Positions 40,688-49,531 of a DNA stretch of 64,000 bases are shown here, one piece after another (within the stretch, counting starts at the first letter, position 1; every line of letters starts with the position of its first letter). The stretch comes from Kurthia populi (GTDB taxonomy: Bacteria; Bacillota; Bacilli; Bacillales_A; Planococcaceae). Below the pieces are notes generated by a model, which worked only from the letters and a program-made list of their open reading frames with translations, made no database searches and was not told where the DNA came from. The stretch spans positions 15,744 to 79,743 of the forward strand of contig NZ_JBHUOR010000140.1 of NCBI RefSeq assembly GCF_042686175.1, read 5' to 3'. Made by a program: the position numbers and the translations under genes.

Positions 40688-42355
40688 TTAAAACTTCATC
40701 GTACCGCCAGTTGATGCAGATGTTACTAAACTTGAGTAACGTGCTAACCAACCTTTTTTGATTTTTGGCTCAAATACTGGTAATGTTTCTGCGCGTTTTG
40801 CTAATTCCTCTTCCGCGACTTCAACATTAATCGTACGCGCTGGTAAATCAATTGTAATGATATCACCGTCATTGATTAGAGCGATTGGACCACCCTCTGC
40901 AGCTTCTGGTGAAATATGACCAATTGAAATCCCGCGAGATGCGCCGCTGAAGCGACCATCTGTAATTAATGCGACTTCCTTGCCTAGCCCACGCCCTTGA
41001 ATAGCAGACGTTGGTGCAAGCATCTCTGGCATACCAGGGCCACCTTTAGGGCCTTCATAGCGAATGACAACAACATGTCCTGCTTGCACAGTACCATTAT
41101 CAATCGCTTCTTGTGCCGCATCTTGTGAGTCAAAGCAAATCGCTTCACCGCGGAATGTTTGAATCGATGGATCAACTGCTCCGACTTTAATAACGCCGCC
41201 GTTTGGTGCGATATTACCGAATAAAATCGATAAGCCGCCAACCTTACTATATGGATTATCCTTTGTACGAATCACATCTGTATTTGTAATTTCATCGTTC
41301 GCGACATTTTCACGAATTGTTTTACCTGTAACGGTAATACGATCGGGATGAATCGCGCCTGGAATTTTTGTTAATTCATTAATGATTGCTGAGATACCAC
41401 CTGACAAGTGAATATCATGCATCGAGTAATTCGATGCTGGCATGATTTTCGCTAAATACGGTACGCGCTCTGCTACTGTATTAATGTCATTGATGTCGTA
41501 ATCAATTTCTGCCTCATGTGCGAGTGCTAATGTATGGAGCACCGTATTTGTTGAGCCACCCATTGCCATATCTAAGGCGAAAGCATCGTCAATCGCTTCT
41601 TTCGTCACGATATCGCGCGGCTTCACATCATTTTTAATCATATCAACTAAGTTACGTGCTGCTTGCTTAATCAACTCATGACGCTTATCGGATGTCGCAA
41701 CAATTGTCGCATTCCCCGGTACGGTTAAACCGACCATTTCCATTAGTGAGTTCATTGAGTTCGCTGTGAACATCCCTGAGCAAGAACCACATGTTGGACA
41801 GGCATTTTGCTCGATATCAAGTAATTCTGATTCGCTCATGCGGCCACTTTTATAAGCACCGACACCTTCGAATACCGAAGTAAGGGATAATGGTTCGCCT
41901 TTTGATGAAACACCAGGCTCCATTGGGCCACCTGTTACAAAGATAGACGGAACATTTGTACGAACAGCCGCCATCAACATCCCTGGTGTGATTTTGTCAC
42001 AGTTTGGAATGTAGAACACACCGTCAAACCAGTGTGCGTTAATGACTGTTTCTGCACTATCGGCGATTAACTCACGTGATGGTAATGAGTAGCGCATACC
42101 AATATGCCCCATCGCAATCCCATCATCTACACCGATTGTATTGAACTCAAATGGAATCCCACCTGCATCAATAATAGCTTGTTTTACTACTTTACCGAAC
42201 TCCTGTAAATGGACATGTCCGGGAATAATATCAATATACGAATTACAAATTCCGATAAACGGTTTGTCTAAATCTTTTGTTTTAACACCAGCCGCATAAA
42301 GTAAGCTTCGGTGAGGTGCACGATCGACACCCTTTTTAATCATATCACTACGCAT
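40688..42355 (-). CDS. ilvD: Dihydroxy-acid dehydratase
   Basis: Fe-S enzyme of valine and isoleucine synthesis, 555 residues. Cluster Cys in NCDKITPGM and TCGSCSGMFTANSMN; the carbamylated-Lys and substrate motif region GGLSILFGNIAPNGG is present. The start follows an AGAGGTGTCGTGA site. It is transcribed from its own promoter (42489-42517) with CodY-like and cre-like sites, and is separated from ilvB by the T-box leader only. Confidence 0.97.
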   Translation of the reverse strand: MRSDMIKKGVDRAPHRSLLYAAGVKTKDLDKPFIGICNSYIDIIPGHVHLQEFGKVVKQAIIDAGGIPFEFNTIGVDDGIAMGHIGMRYSLPSRELIADSAETVINAHWFDGVFYIPNCDKITPGMLMAAVRTNVPSIFVTGGPMEPGVSSKGEPLSLTSVFEGVGAYKSGRMSESELLDIEQNACPTCGSCSGMFTANSMNSLMEMVGLTVPGNATIVATSDKRHELIKQAARNLVDMIKNDVKPRDIVTKEAIDDAFALDMAMGGSTNTVLHTLALAHEAEIDYDINDINTVAERVPYLAKIMPASNYSMHDIHLSGGISAIINELTKIPGAIHPDRITVTGKTIRENVANDEITNTDVIRTKDNPYSKVGGLSILFGNIAPNGGVIKVGAVDPSIQTFRGEAICFDSQDAAQEAIDNGTVQAGHVVVIRYEGPKGGPGMPEMLAPTSAIQGRGLGKEVALITDGRFSGASRGISIGHISPEAAEGGPIALINDGDIITIDLPARTINVEVAEEELAKRAETLPVFEPKIKKGWLARYSSLVTSASTGGTMKF

Positions 42356-42488
42356 TCACGACACCTCTTCTATATCTAAGTAAGAAGCGTATCAGTTGCA
42401 TCAACGTTACTTGACGGCTGCTACTTCTTATAAAATCTATAAACGTTTGACTGTACCTCGTTTCAAATACGTTTATTAAATTGTTGTT

Positions 42489-42577
42489 ATCATAGTATGT
42501 ATACTCTATGAAGTCAACAGTCTATTTAGAATTATCAGACAATTAAAAAAATTATTCTGTACATTAAAGCGTTTACA
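42489..42577 (-). promoter_or_regulatory. ilvD promoter with CodY-like box and cre-like site
   Basis: TTGACT (42517-42512), a 17-base spacer and TATGAT (42494-42489) on the minus strand. AATTATCAGACAATT (42530-42544) has two mismatches to the CodY consensus AATTTTCWGAAAATT. TTAAAGCGTTTACA (42564-42577) resembles a CcpA cre about 88 bases upstream of the start. The rest of the 42356-42668 gap is AT-rich without genes. Confidence 0.65.
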
Positions 42578-42668
42578 AACGCATAATTACGCTTTTCTGC
42601 TCATTTTTGAATTTTTCAAAAAAATTTTAAAAATTTTTCATGCAATATATCGCGTAGGTCATTTTTAG

Positions 42669-43961
42669 CTAAACGAGAATTTTTCTCATATATTCAGTCA
42701 TAAAAACGCTGTTAGGGTCGCATTGCTGTTGGTGTGTTAGAAATATATCAATATCGCTATACTGCTTTTTAAGCTCACATCGCGTGTAACGATTCATCTT
42801 CCCAAAATGCGCGCGTCCTCCGTATTTTTGTAAAAGATGGTCCATATAGCGAAAATAGCGCTTATACGGCATCCCTTTATACATATGGAACGCAAAAAAA
42901 GCACTATCTTGCTGCTGTGTGGGACTTAAAATGCCCGCTTCGCCTTTTTGTGTGCGGCATTCAATCGGGAAATGCACATGAAAAAGCTCCCGCGACATCG
43001 TAAAATGAAGCTCTTCAAGAAATGCTTCGAAATAGTGTAATGGCATCGCATACTCACATTCTACAAACTTCACTTGTCTTGGCGAGGCGAATATGCGATA
43101 GCTAACATCCTGTCTTGCCCCAATCGGTACGGCCTTCGCCGAAATTTTACTCACGAGGCTAGTTGTTTGTGGCATGCGCTTACAAAGGGACGACATGCCT
43201 TGTAACACTTGATTTTCGATAAAATTGTCGAAAGGTTTTGTTGGCTGACGCTCTAACTGCTCATACGGAACTGCATTCATCACTTTTAATTGCATCTGCG
43301 ACTGTCCTGGGAAGTAATACCATTCGGCGTGACGATTCGTTTCAATAATCGATTGAAACTGCGCTAGCGTATCCTGCACCGTTATACGTGATGATTCATA
43401 GGCTAAGCCATATACGGGCACAACTTTTATTGTAATCTGTACGACAATGCCAAATAAACCGAGCCCAATATGTAGCGACTGTGCTAACGGATCTTCACGC
43501 GTCACTTCTCGGTAATTTCCTTCGCCATCCACAAGCCCCCAGCGTGTCACCTGACTCGATAAAGAGCCAAGCGTAATCCCTGTACCATGTGTCCCTGTAC
43601 TTGTGGCTCCAGCGAGGGATTGCATATCAATATCGCCCATATTCGCAAGTCCATAGCCATGCTCCTCTAAGAGCGGTCCGATTTCATATAAATGCGTGCC
43701 TGCCCAAAACGTCGCCTCCTGCTTCAGCTTATCTAGCTGAATAAGACCCCGCATACGTGTTAAGCTCACCCCTACGTCATCGGGTTTTGCGACACCGCTA
43801 AAGGAATGGCGAGCCCCCATTGCACGAATTGTTTGCTGCTTCTGTGTGACTTGCTTTATAAGTATACTTACTTCTTCAATAGAAGCAGGCTCATAAATCA
43901 TTGCCTTCGGTGTTGTAAATGTCCCTGCCCAGTTTGACCATCTTTCTTCTATAGAAAACAT
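42669..43961 (-). CDS. FAD-linked oxidase, sugar-lactone/alditol oxidase type
   Basis: VAO-fold flavoprotein of 430 residues with an N-terminal FAD_binding_4 domain (about 10-180) and a C-terminal ALO domain as in D-arabinono-1,4-lactone and alditol oxidases. The motif GARHSFSG holds the His that carries covalent FAD in relatives, and GATSTGTHGTGITLGSL contacts the flavin. It overlaps the upstream PLP-enzyme gene by 13 bases, so the two are co-translated. Substrate unknown: a polyol, a lactone or a product of the partner enzyme. Confidence 0.85.
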   Translation of the reverse strand: MFSIEERWSNWAGTFTTPKAMIYEPASIEEVSILIKQVTQKQQTIRAMGARHSFSGVAKPDDVGVSLTRMRGLIQLDKLKQEATFWAGTHLYEIGPLLEEHGYGLANMGDIDMQSLAGATSTGTHGTGITLGSLSSQVTRWGLVDGEGNYREVTREDPLAQSLHIGLGLFGIVVQITIKVVPVYGLAYESSRITVQDTLAQFQSIIETNRHAEWYYFPGQSQMQLKVMNAVPYEQLERQPTKPFDNFIENQVLQGMSSLCKRMPQTTSLVSKISAKAVPIGARQDVSYRIFASPRQVKFVECEYAMPLHYFEAFLEELHFTMSRELFHVHFPIECRTQKGEAGILSPTQQQDSAFFAFHMYKGMPYKRYFRYMDHLLQKYGGRAHFGKMNRYTRCELKKQYSDIDIFLTHQQQCDPNSVFMTEYMRKILV

Positions 43962-45121
43962 TGTCCTTCCCCCCTATAGGTTGTCATCGGCCCAATATAC
44001 GTATTATGACGATAGCCATGTAATACTTGGAAACGCTCGCATAGCTCGCCCGCTTTCGCATGGCGTAGCACGATGGAATCCCCAATGGCATATTTATTTT
44101 TCGGCATTGCTAACGGTGTTTGCACTTCCCCCGCCCCTTCTGTTGCATAAAAAGCTAACTCGTCATCAGCGAGCACGGGCATTTTATCACTGCCTGTCGC
44201 GCCACTTGCGATATAGCCGCCCCCATGCGCCACAATCGTTGTTTGTGACGGCCTCCTTGTTGCACGTATCGCATAGCCCGCTGCGACTTCAAACGGCATA
44301 TCGTCATAATAATCAAAGAGTCCTGGCCGGTATAAACCGGAACCAATTGTTACCTCGCTCACTTCGGGACAGGTTGCGGTATACGCCATACTCCCCGTTC
44401 CACCACCATTTACAAAGCGCAGCGGTCCTTGTTTTTTTTCGATATAACGAACGACCTTTTGACGACGCTTTTGCACCTCTTTTTTAGCACGCTGCTGTAG
44501 GCGACGAATAACGGTGCCAGTCGCTTTATTCGCTGGACGATCACCTACACCAGCAATTTGTGCATCATAGCCCATCAAGCCGACAACATAAATATATGGA
44601 CTGGGCAAAATGGCGTCGATAAAGCGCGCCGTATCCTTCGCATTCGTTAGTGCTGACCGTCGCGTTCCAAAATAAAGCGATGGATATTGCTGGGACACAT
44701 TTAAATCCATACAAAGCGCAGCGGCAACATCTTCCTCCTCTGCTAGGCGCTTTAAAAAATCCACCTGTTCGACTGCATCGACCATAAACGTAATATCTTT
44801 CCCCTGATGAATCCAGCGCATTAACTGGCGCACACTCTTTTCCTCAAGCGTCGGATAGCCTAATAAAAAGTGATCAAATCCTTGTTCGCATAAATAAGCG
44901 GTTTCGGCTGCTGTAAATGTCATCCACCCTGCAAAACGCTGGTCGACAGCACGCTCAATATAGCGTAGAACATCTGTTGAGCGAATCGATTTTGTAGCGA
45001 TGCGAATGTCTTTGTCACCGCTTCCTGCAATCATCGTACGAATATTCGCATCTAGCGCATCTAAATCAAGCCACGCATACGGATGCTCAAATGTTTGAAA
45101 AACTGCTGGCATTTTTTTCAT
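43949..45121 (-). CDS. PLP-dependent amino acid deaminase/aldolase (D-threonine aldolase-like)
   Basis: Fold-type III PLP enzyme of 390 residues, related to D-threonine aldolase and D-serine dehydratase. The PLP lysine is K44 in RIATKSIRS. Phosphate-loop residues occur in FVNGGGTGS and TIGSGLYRP, and metal-site-like residues near the C-terminus (HGYRHNTYIGP) fit the DSD1 group. ATG 45121 is preferred because GGAGGAG lies ahead of it; another ATG five codons earlier has none. Coupled to the FAD oxidase gene downstream. Confidence 0.83.
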   Translation of the reverse strand: MKKMPAVFQTFEHPYAWLDLDALDANIRTMIAGSGDKDIRIATKSIRSTDVLRYIERAVDQRFAGWMTFTAAETAYLCEQGFDHFLLGYPTLEEKSVRQLMRWIHQGKDITFMVDAVEQVDFLKRLAEEEDVAAALCMDLNVSQQYPSLYFGTRRSALTNAKDTARFIDAILPSPYIYVVGLMGYDAQIAGVGDRPANKATGTVIRRLQQRAKKEVQKRRQKVVRYIEKKQGPLRFVNGGGTGSMAYTATCPEVSEVTIGSGLYRPGLFDYYDDMPFEVAAGYAIRATRRPSQTTIVAHGGGYIASGATGSDKMPVLADDELAFYATEGAGEVQTPLAMPKNKYAIGDSIVLRHAKAGELCERFQVLHGYRHNTYIGPMTTYRGEGQCFL

Positions 45122-45208
45122 TGTCTTCTCCTCCATAAAAAAATCCTCTCACTAATCAAAGCATAAAGATGCTCTTAGGAGAGGATGACTATTTGGTTGC
45201 ACCACCTA

Positions 45209-45328
45209 TTACACATTAACACCCGGAATCAGCGTTAAGTCTAATGCCAAATTTAACATGACGAATAAATGCAAGCCTGCTACTACAAATCCAATTGTGT
45301 TATATTTTTTATTTGACATTTCGTACAT
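45209..45328 (-). CDS. 39-residue hydrophobic peptide
   Basis: A short frame on the minus strand starts MYEMSNKKYNTIGFVVAG, has one hydrophobic segment (about residues 12-34) and ends IPGVNV. AAAGGTGG lies 8 bases before the ATG. The polar, charged N-terminus and single transmembrane helix are those of small membrane peptides. It is upstream of and in the same direction as the PLP aldolase gene. No family recognised. Confidence 0.55.
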   Translation of the reverse strand: MYEMSNKKYNTIGFVVAGLHLFVMLNLALDLTLIPGVNV

Positions 45329-45506
45329 ACGATTCTCCACCTTTCTCTTCATAACAATCATTTTTTGCTGTTTTATGATTATTATTTGTAAATATCATAT
45401 ACCTTGAAAATAAAAAACGCAAACATTTTTTGTCGAAATTGTGACATTTTTTCAAAGTAGACATTTTTCGATAACTTGCGTACAGTAAAGACAGGAGGCG
45501 ATACAG

Positions 45507-46055
45507 ATGAATAAAGCATTAATCATCATTGATTACACAAATGATTTCGTTGCAACGGACGGCGCATTAACATGTGGTGCGCCCGGGCAAGCGCTCGAAT
45601 CTTATATTACAAAATTAACGACACAATTTATTAACGACGAGCAATACGTTGTGTTTGCATGTGATTTACATGAAAAAAATGACCCGTATCATCCAGAAAC
45701 TGCATTGTTCCCACCACATAATATTCGAGATACGGACGGACGAAAACTTTACGGTGATTTGCAAGCGGTTTATGAAGCCTATGCGAACCGCAGTCATGTG
45801 AAATGGATGGATAAAACTCGTTATTCTTCATTCGCTGGTACTGATTTATTATTACGACTACGCGAGCGTGGTATTAATGAGTTACATTTAGTCGGTGTTT
45901 GTACCGATATTTGTGTACTACACACCGCTGTTGATGCGTATAACTTAGGTTTTACAATTATTATTCATGAACAAGGTGTCGCAAGCTTTAATCAAGCCGG
46001 CCATGACTGGGCACTGGCACACTTCACAGGCTCTTTAGGAGCTACGGTTATTTAA
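45507..46055 (+). CDS. pncA: Nicotinamidase/isochorismatase-family hydrolase
   Basis: Deamidates nicotinamide to nicotinate for NAD salvage. 182 residues. Catalytic residues are D9 (IIDYTNDF), K103 and C136 (GVCTDICVLHT), with metal ligands around D53, H55 and H62 (CDLHEKNDPYHPE). AGGAGGCG precedes the ATG. The residue pattern fits nicotinamidase better than isochorismatase. Monocistronic, with a shared terminator at 46055-46097. Confidence 0.88.
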   Translation: MNKALIIIDYTNDFVATDGALTCGAPGQALESYITKLTTQFINDEQYVVFACDLHEKNDPYHPETALFPPHNIRDTDGRKLYGDLQAVYEAYANRSHVKWMDKTRYSSFAGTDLLLRLRERGINELHLVGVCTDICVLHTAVDAYNLGFTIIIHEQGVASFNQAGHDWALAHFTGSLGATVI

Positions 46056-46097
46056 AAAAGACAGGAATCGCGCTTCTTACACGATTCCTGTCTTTTT
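46055..46097. terminator. Bidirectional terminator
   Basis: AAAAAGACAGGAATCG (46055-46070) pairs perfectly with CGATTCCTGTCTTTTT (46082-46097); serves pncA and the convergent MFS gene. Confidence 0.9.
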
Positions 46098-47466
46098 ACT
46101 GTGTGACAGCTTCTTTTTTAATTGTTAGCGCAAGTAATAAGGCGATAACCGCAAACACAAGCGTACCGACATAGACTGCCTGAATGCCAGTTGCGAACAT
46201 ATTAGCAGATGTAGCCGCAACCGTTGTAACGGTCACTACATTGAAAATGACGCCATAAATCGCCGCACCAAGTGATTGGCTAAACGTATTCGTAAATGAA
46301 TTTAATCCTGTCGCTAAGCCAACATGCTCTTTTGAAACGGTTTTTTGAAGCGTAATAATTAGTAATGGCGCAATACAACCCATGCCTAAGCCCGTTAGTG
46401 CCGTTGCGCCAATAATAAAGATGGCAGATGTATGTGCCGTTAGCTGCGCCATCATTAGCGTACCGATAATTAAAAATACCGTACCACTGACAATAAAATA
46501 TTTATTGGCTATTTTGCCAATAAAAACACCGATGCCCATCGCACCGAGTGTCCACATAATGGATAATGGTGTTAGCATCAAGCCTGCTACTGTCGCATTC
46601 TTACCTAGAACATTTTGCGCATAAAGTGGTACATATGCCGACATGCCGATGACGATGGCCATGGTGCAAAATGACAGTGCATTAATCGTCATTAGGCGAC
46701 GATTTTTAAAGAGTTGTAACGGAATTAGCGGTTCACTTACACGCAGCTCTACTGCAATAAAAGCAGCTAGACAGATGAATACGATGCTATAGCAAACAAT
46801 TTGCGTCGTCGTCCACCATTCCCCACTATTACTCCCCGTAATAATCGCGTACATTAAGCATAAAATGGCTACCGCGAATAAGACAGCACCCACATAATCA
46901 ATTTTATGCTTCGTCACAACAAGCTGTTCCTCATAATAACGCGCAATAAAATAAATAGAACCAATTGCAAACGGTACATTTAATAAGAAAATATAATGCC
47001 ATGATAAGCTATCAATTAAAAAGCCACCAATTAATGGACCAACAACACCTGCAACGCCCCATACCATACTAATATAGCTTTGGCCTCGTGCACGGGCTTT
47101 TTCTGTTTCAAATAATTCACTAACCATTGTCAGCGTAATCGGCAAAATTGAACCAGCGCCAACCCCTTGAATGGCACGGCATATAATGAGCATTACCATA
47201 CTTTGTGATATTCCACATAACAAGGATCCTACCGCAAATAAGGTAATCCCAATTATAATCATTTTTTTACGACCGAATAAATCGGCCAATTTCCCAAATA
47301 AAATCGCTGCAATCGCCGATGTTAATAAATAAGCAGAATAAATCCAGCTAATTAATTCGACGCCATTTAGGTCAGCGGTGATGCTTGGAATTGCCGTTGC
47401 TACAATGGTCCCTTCAATTGCAGCAAGCGCAGTTGCCAATAAAATGGCAAGAAAAACATAGTTCAA
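46096..47466 (-). CDS. MFS multidrug exporter, DHA2 (14-helix) family
   Basis: Proton-driven efflux protein of 456 residues, EmrB/QacA group. Motif A, GKLADLFGRKK, follows the second helix, and the motif C-like stretch GVAGVVGPLIGGFLID is present. Fourteen hydrophobic segments can be counted. The start is TTG 47466, 8 bases after AGGAGG; the GTG at 47475 overlaps the ribosome site. No regulator gene is adjacent. Substrates cannot be predicted. Confidence 0.88.
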   Translation of the reverse strand: MNYVFLAILLATALAAIEGTIVATAIPSITADLNGVELISWIYSAYLLTSAIAAILFGKLADLFGRKKMIIIGITLFAVGSLLCGISQSMVMLIICRAIQGVGAGSILPITLTMVSELFETEKARARGQSYISMVWGVAGVVGPLIGGFLIDSLSWHYIFLLNVPFAIGSIYFIARYYEEQLVVTKHKIDYVGAVLFAVAILCLMYAIITGSNSGEWWTTTQIVCYSIVFICLAAFIAVELRVSEPLIPLQLFKNRRLMTINALSFCTMAIVIGMSAYVPLYAQNVLGKNATVAGLMLTPLSIMWTLGAMGIGVFIGKIANKYFIVSGTVFLIIGTLMMAQLTAHTSAIFIIGATALTGLGMGCIAPLLIITLQKTVSKEHVGLATGLNSFTNTFSQSLGAAIYGVIFNVVTVTTVAATSANMFATGIQAVYVGTLVFAVIALLLALTIKKEAVTQ

Positions 47467-47623
47467 ACTCGACACCTCCTTCGTTATGGTACATTAATTT
47501 TGTATCTTTTTCCTTATTTTAACCAATTTATTATAAAAATATTTGTCATAGACCCATTTTTTAGGTATCATACAATTTGTTAACTCATATAATTATTTCG
47601 TTATAAAGGAGGCGTACTCAAGT

Positions 47624-48007
47624 ATGTGGAAAGAATTTAAAGAGTTCGCGTTAAAAGGTAATGTATTAGATCTTGCAGTCGGTGTTATCATCGGGGCAGC
47701 ATTCGGTAAAATCGTTACTTCTTTAGTAGAAAACATCATCATGCCAATCGTTACTTTATTAATTGGTAAAGTGGACGTTTCAGACTTAGCTTACAAAAGC
47801 ATTAAATACGGTGCGTTTATCCAAAGTGTCATTGACTTCGTGATTATTGCATTTTCTATCTTCTTATTTATTAAAATTGTTATGTCGCTTGGAAATAAAA
47901 TGCGTCGTCAAAATGAAGTTGTTGAAGAAGAAGCAGCAGCTGAAACACAAGAAGATGTGCTTAAAGATATTCGTGAATTATTACGTCAACAAAACGAACA
48001 TAAATAA
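47624..48007 (+). CDS. mscL: Large-conductance mechanosensitive channel
   Basis: Pentameric membrane channel that opens under hypo-osmotic tension. 127 residues: N-terminal amphipathic helix MWKEFKEFALKGNVLDLAVGV, TM1 with GVIIGAAFGKIVTSLVENIIMP, TM2 (about 64-88) and a charged C-terminal helical bundle ending LRQQNEHK. AAAGGAGGCG precedes the ATG. The periplasmic loop is short, as in Gram-positive MscL. Confidence 0.96.
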   Translation: MWKEFKEFALKGNVLDLAVGVIIGAAFGKIVTSLVENIIMPIVTLLIGKVDVSDLAYKSIKYGAFIQSVIDFVIIAFSIFLFIKIVMSLGNKMRRQNEVVEEEAAAETQEDVLKDIRELLRQQNEHK

Positions 48008-48017
48008 GTATGTAACA

Positions 48018-48147
48018 AGAGGCTTTGACATACGTGTAACAACCGCTCTTGTGAGCATAAGAAAAACCGGAATCGCGCTGTGGTGCGGCTCCGGTTTTTT
48101 GTTGTGAACGCTAAAGAAGGAAAATGACGTAATTTGTCCCAGTTTCT
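48018..48147 (+). repeat. Palindromic intergenic repeat, copy 3
   Basis: GAGGCTTTGACATACGTGTA at the left, a core hairpin AAAAACCGGAAtCGC / GCGGcTCCGGTTTTTT, then GTGAACGCTAAAGAAGG and a GTCCCAGTTTC end. It lies between the convergent mscL and SCO genes and likely terminates both. Confidence 0.85.
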
Positions 48148-48150
48148 TTT

Positions 48151-48720
48151 TTATTTTGGCTGTATATGTGCTAAATCATTAAGGATTTCACTGACAGGCA
48201 CTTGACCATAACCATCATAGGATTTTCGAACAAAGCCCTGTTGGTCAACTAAATAAAAATTTGTCGCATGCATCATCTGTTGGCTCCCTCCCTCAGGCTT
48301 CACAATCGCTTTAAAGGATGTTGCTGCTAAAGTAGTAATAGCTGCTTCATCATAGCCCGTTAAAAGATGCCATTTCGATTTATCCGCTACCGGAAACTGA
48401 TTTATGTATTGTGTAATTACAGCTGGCGTATCACGCGTAGGATCAACGCTAAAGCCAACAAGCGCATAGTCGTCTATGGACGCCGCCTGCAATTCCTTTT
48501 GAAGCTTGACCATATTCATCGTCATCGGCGGGCATACGGTCGTACAATTTGTAAAAAAGAAGTACGCAATAAATGGTGTGCCCTGAAGTGATGCTAAGCT
48601 CGTGTTTGTTTGATGCTGATTCGTATAGTTGAAATCTGCCACCTTCCAGTGCATATCCCCTCGAAACGAACTGCACCCCGCTAGTACGAGCAGACACGCG
48701 ACTAATCCCCATTTTCTCAT
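48151..48720 (-). CDS. SCO1/SenC-family lipoprotein
   Basis: Membrane-anchored thioredoxin-like copper protein that helps assemble the CuA site of cytochrome c oxidase. 189 residues. The lipobox LAGC puts the lipid on C16. The Cu-binding CTTVC (C59, C63) and H151 (MMHATNFYLVD) are all in place. It lies upstream of the ccd genes (in map order), forming a cytochrome/oxidase maturation neighbourhood. Confidence 0.92.
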   Translation of the reverse strand: MRKWGLVACLLVLAGCSSFRGDMHWKVADFNYTNQHQTNTSLASLQGTPFIAYFFFTNCTTVCPPMTMNMVKLQKELQAASIDDYALVGFSVDPTRDTPAVITQYINQFPVADKSKWHLLTGYDEAAITTLAATSFKAIVKPEGGSQQMMHATNFYLVDQQGFVRKSYDGYGQVPVSEILNDLAHIQPK

Positions 48721-48744
48721 ATCATTCCCCCTTTAGTTAAGTAT

Positions 48745-48786
48745 ATAAAAAATACCTCCATAGCGCATTGGCACTTGGAGGTATAG
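48745..48786 (-). terminator. Terminator of the 204-residue lipoprotein gene
   Basis: ATACCTCCA (48752-48760) pairs with TGGAGGTAT (48776-48784), followed by T6 on the minus strand. Confidence 0.85.
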
Positions 48787-48792
48787 AAGCGA

Positions 48793-49407
48793 TTATTCTT
48801 TTGATACGTCATCCGGAATTGATTTTGTTGCCAATACTTTTTGGGTATCGTTATCGACGAAATCAACTTTACTCTTCGGCTCGTCCCAGCCTTCTAAAAT
48901 TTGATACGTTGCAATTGAAATAGCGATAGCACCAAAGACAGTCGGATCTTTTTGCTTATCAAATTTATCGCCGTCAACAAAAATTTTCACATGTTCATAC
49001 ATATCATCGGTATCGACACCTTTAACCGATTCCATTGTTTTGCCTTCTGCTAATGCTGTTAGCGCACCGATAATGCCACTATTAATTTTTTCGCTTTGTT
49101 CTGCCATATTTTTTTCGCTCATTGTAAATTTCGTTTGTTCATCACTAACATCTGTATGTTCTACAGAAGCTGGATCAATTTCACTTGATAATCCTTCACG
49201 ATTCAAGTAAACATTCGGAATGACAAAAACTTTATTCATTGTAGCATCTGATGATGTTTTTGACGTTGTTTCTGCTGCTGATTGCTCGGTTGTCTCTGCT
49301 TGTTTCGCTGCATCTTTTTCTTCTGTTGTCCCCGTCATATTGCTACTACACGCTGCTAATGACAGCGACAATACACCCGTTGCTACAAGTAAAAGCCCTT
49401 TTTTCAT
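48793..49407 (-). CDS. Lipoprotein of unknown function
   Basis: 204 residues with a lipoprotein signal peptide (lipobox LAAC, C20) followed by a low-complexity linker rich in T, E, A and S (about 21-55), then a globular part with no family I recognise. Monocistronic: a terminator lies after it and another before it. It lies between SCO and ccdC on the same strand, but the terminators argue against an operon. Confidence 0.8.
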   Translation of the reverse strand: MKKGLLLVATGVLSLSLAACSSNMTGTTEEKDAAKQAETTEQSAAETTSKTSSDATMNKVFVIPNVYLNREGLSSEIDPASVEHTDVSDEQTKFTMSEKNMAEQSEKINSGIIGALTALAEGKTMESVKGVDTDDMYEHVKIFVDGDKFDKQKDPTVFGAIAISIATYQILEGWDEPKSKVDFVDNDTQKVLATKSIPDDVSKE

Positions 49408-49492
49408 AATGTAATCACTCTTCCTTACTGTTTCTATAGTCTCACCTATTCTAGCATACTTACTGAAAAAAATAGCGTATTCTGACGAAACG

Positions 49493-49523
49493 AAAAAAAC
49501 CTGTCACAAGTTGTGACAGGTTT
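49493..49523 (-). terminator. Terminator of the ccd operon
   Basis: AAACCTGTCACAA (49497-49509) pairs perfectly with TTGTGACAGGTTT (49511-49523); T7 on the minus strand. Confidence 0.88.
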
Positions 49524-49531
49524 CTCCACAT

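Noticed and set aside
43981..44487. 168-codon plus-strand frame
   Set aside because: Antisense to the PLP aldolase gene with motifs intact on the other strand.
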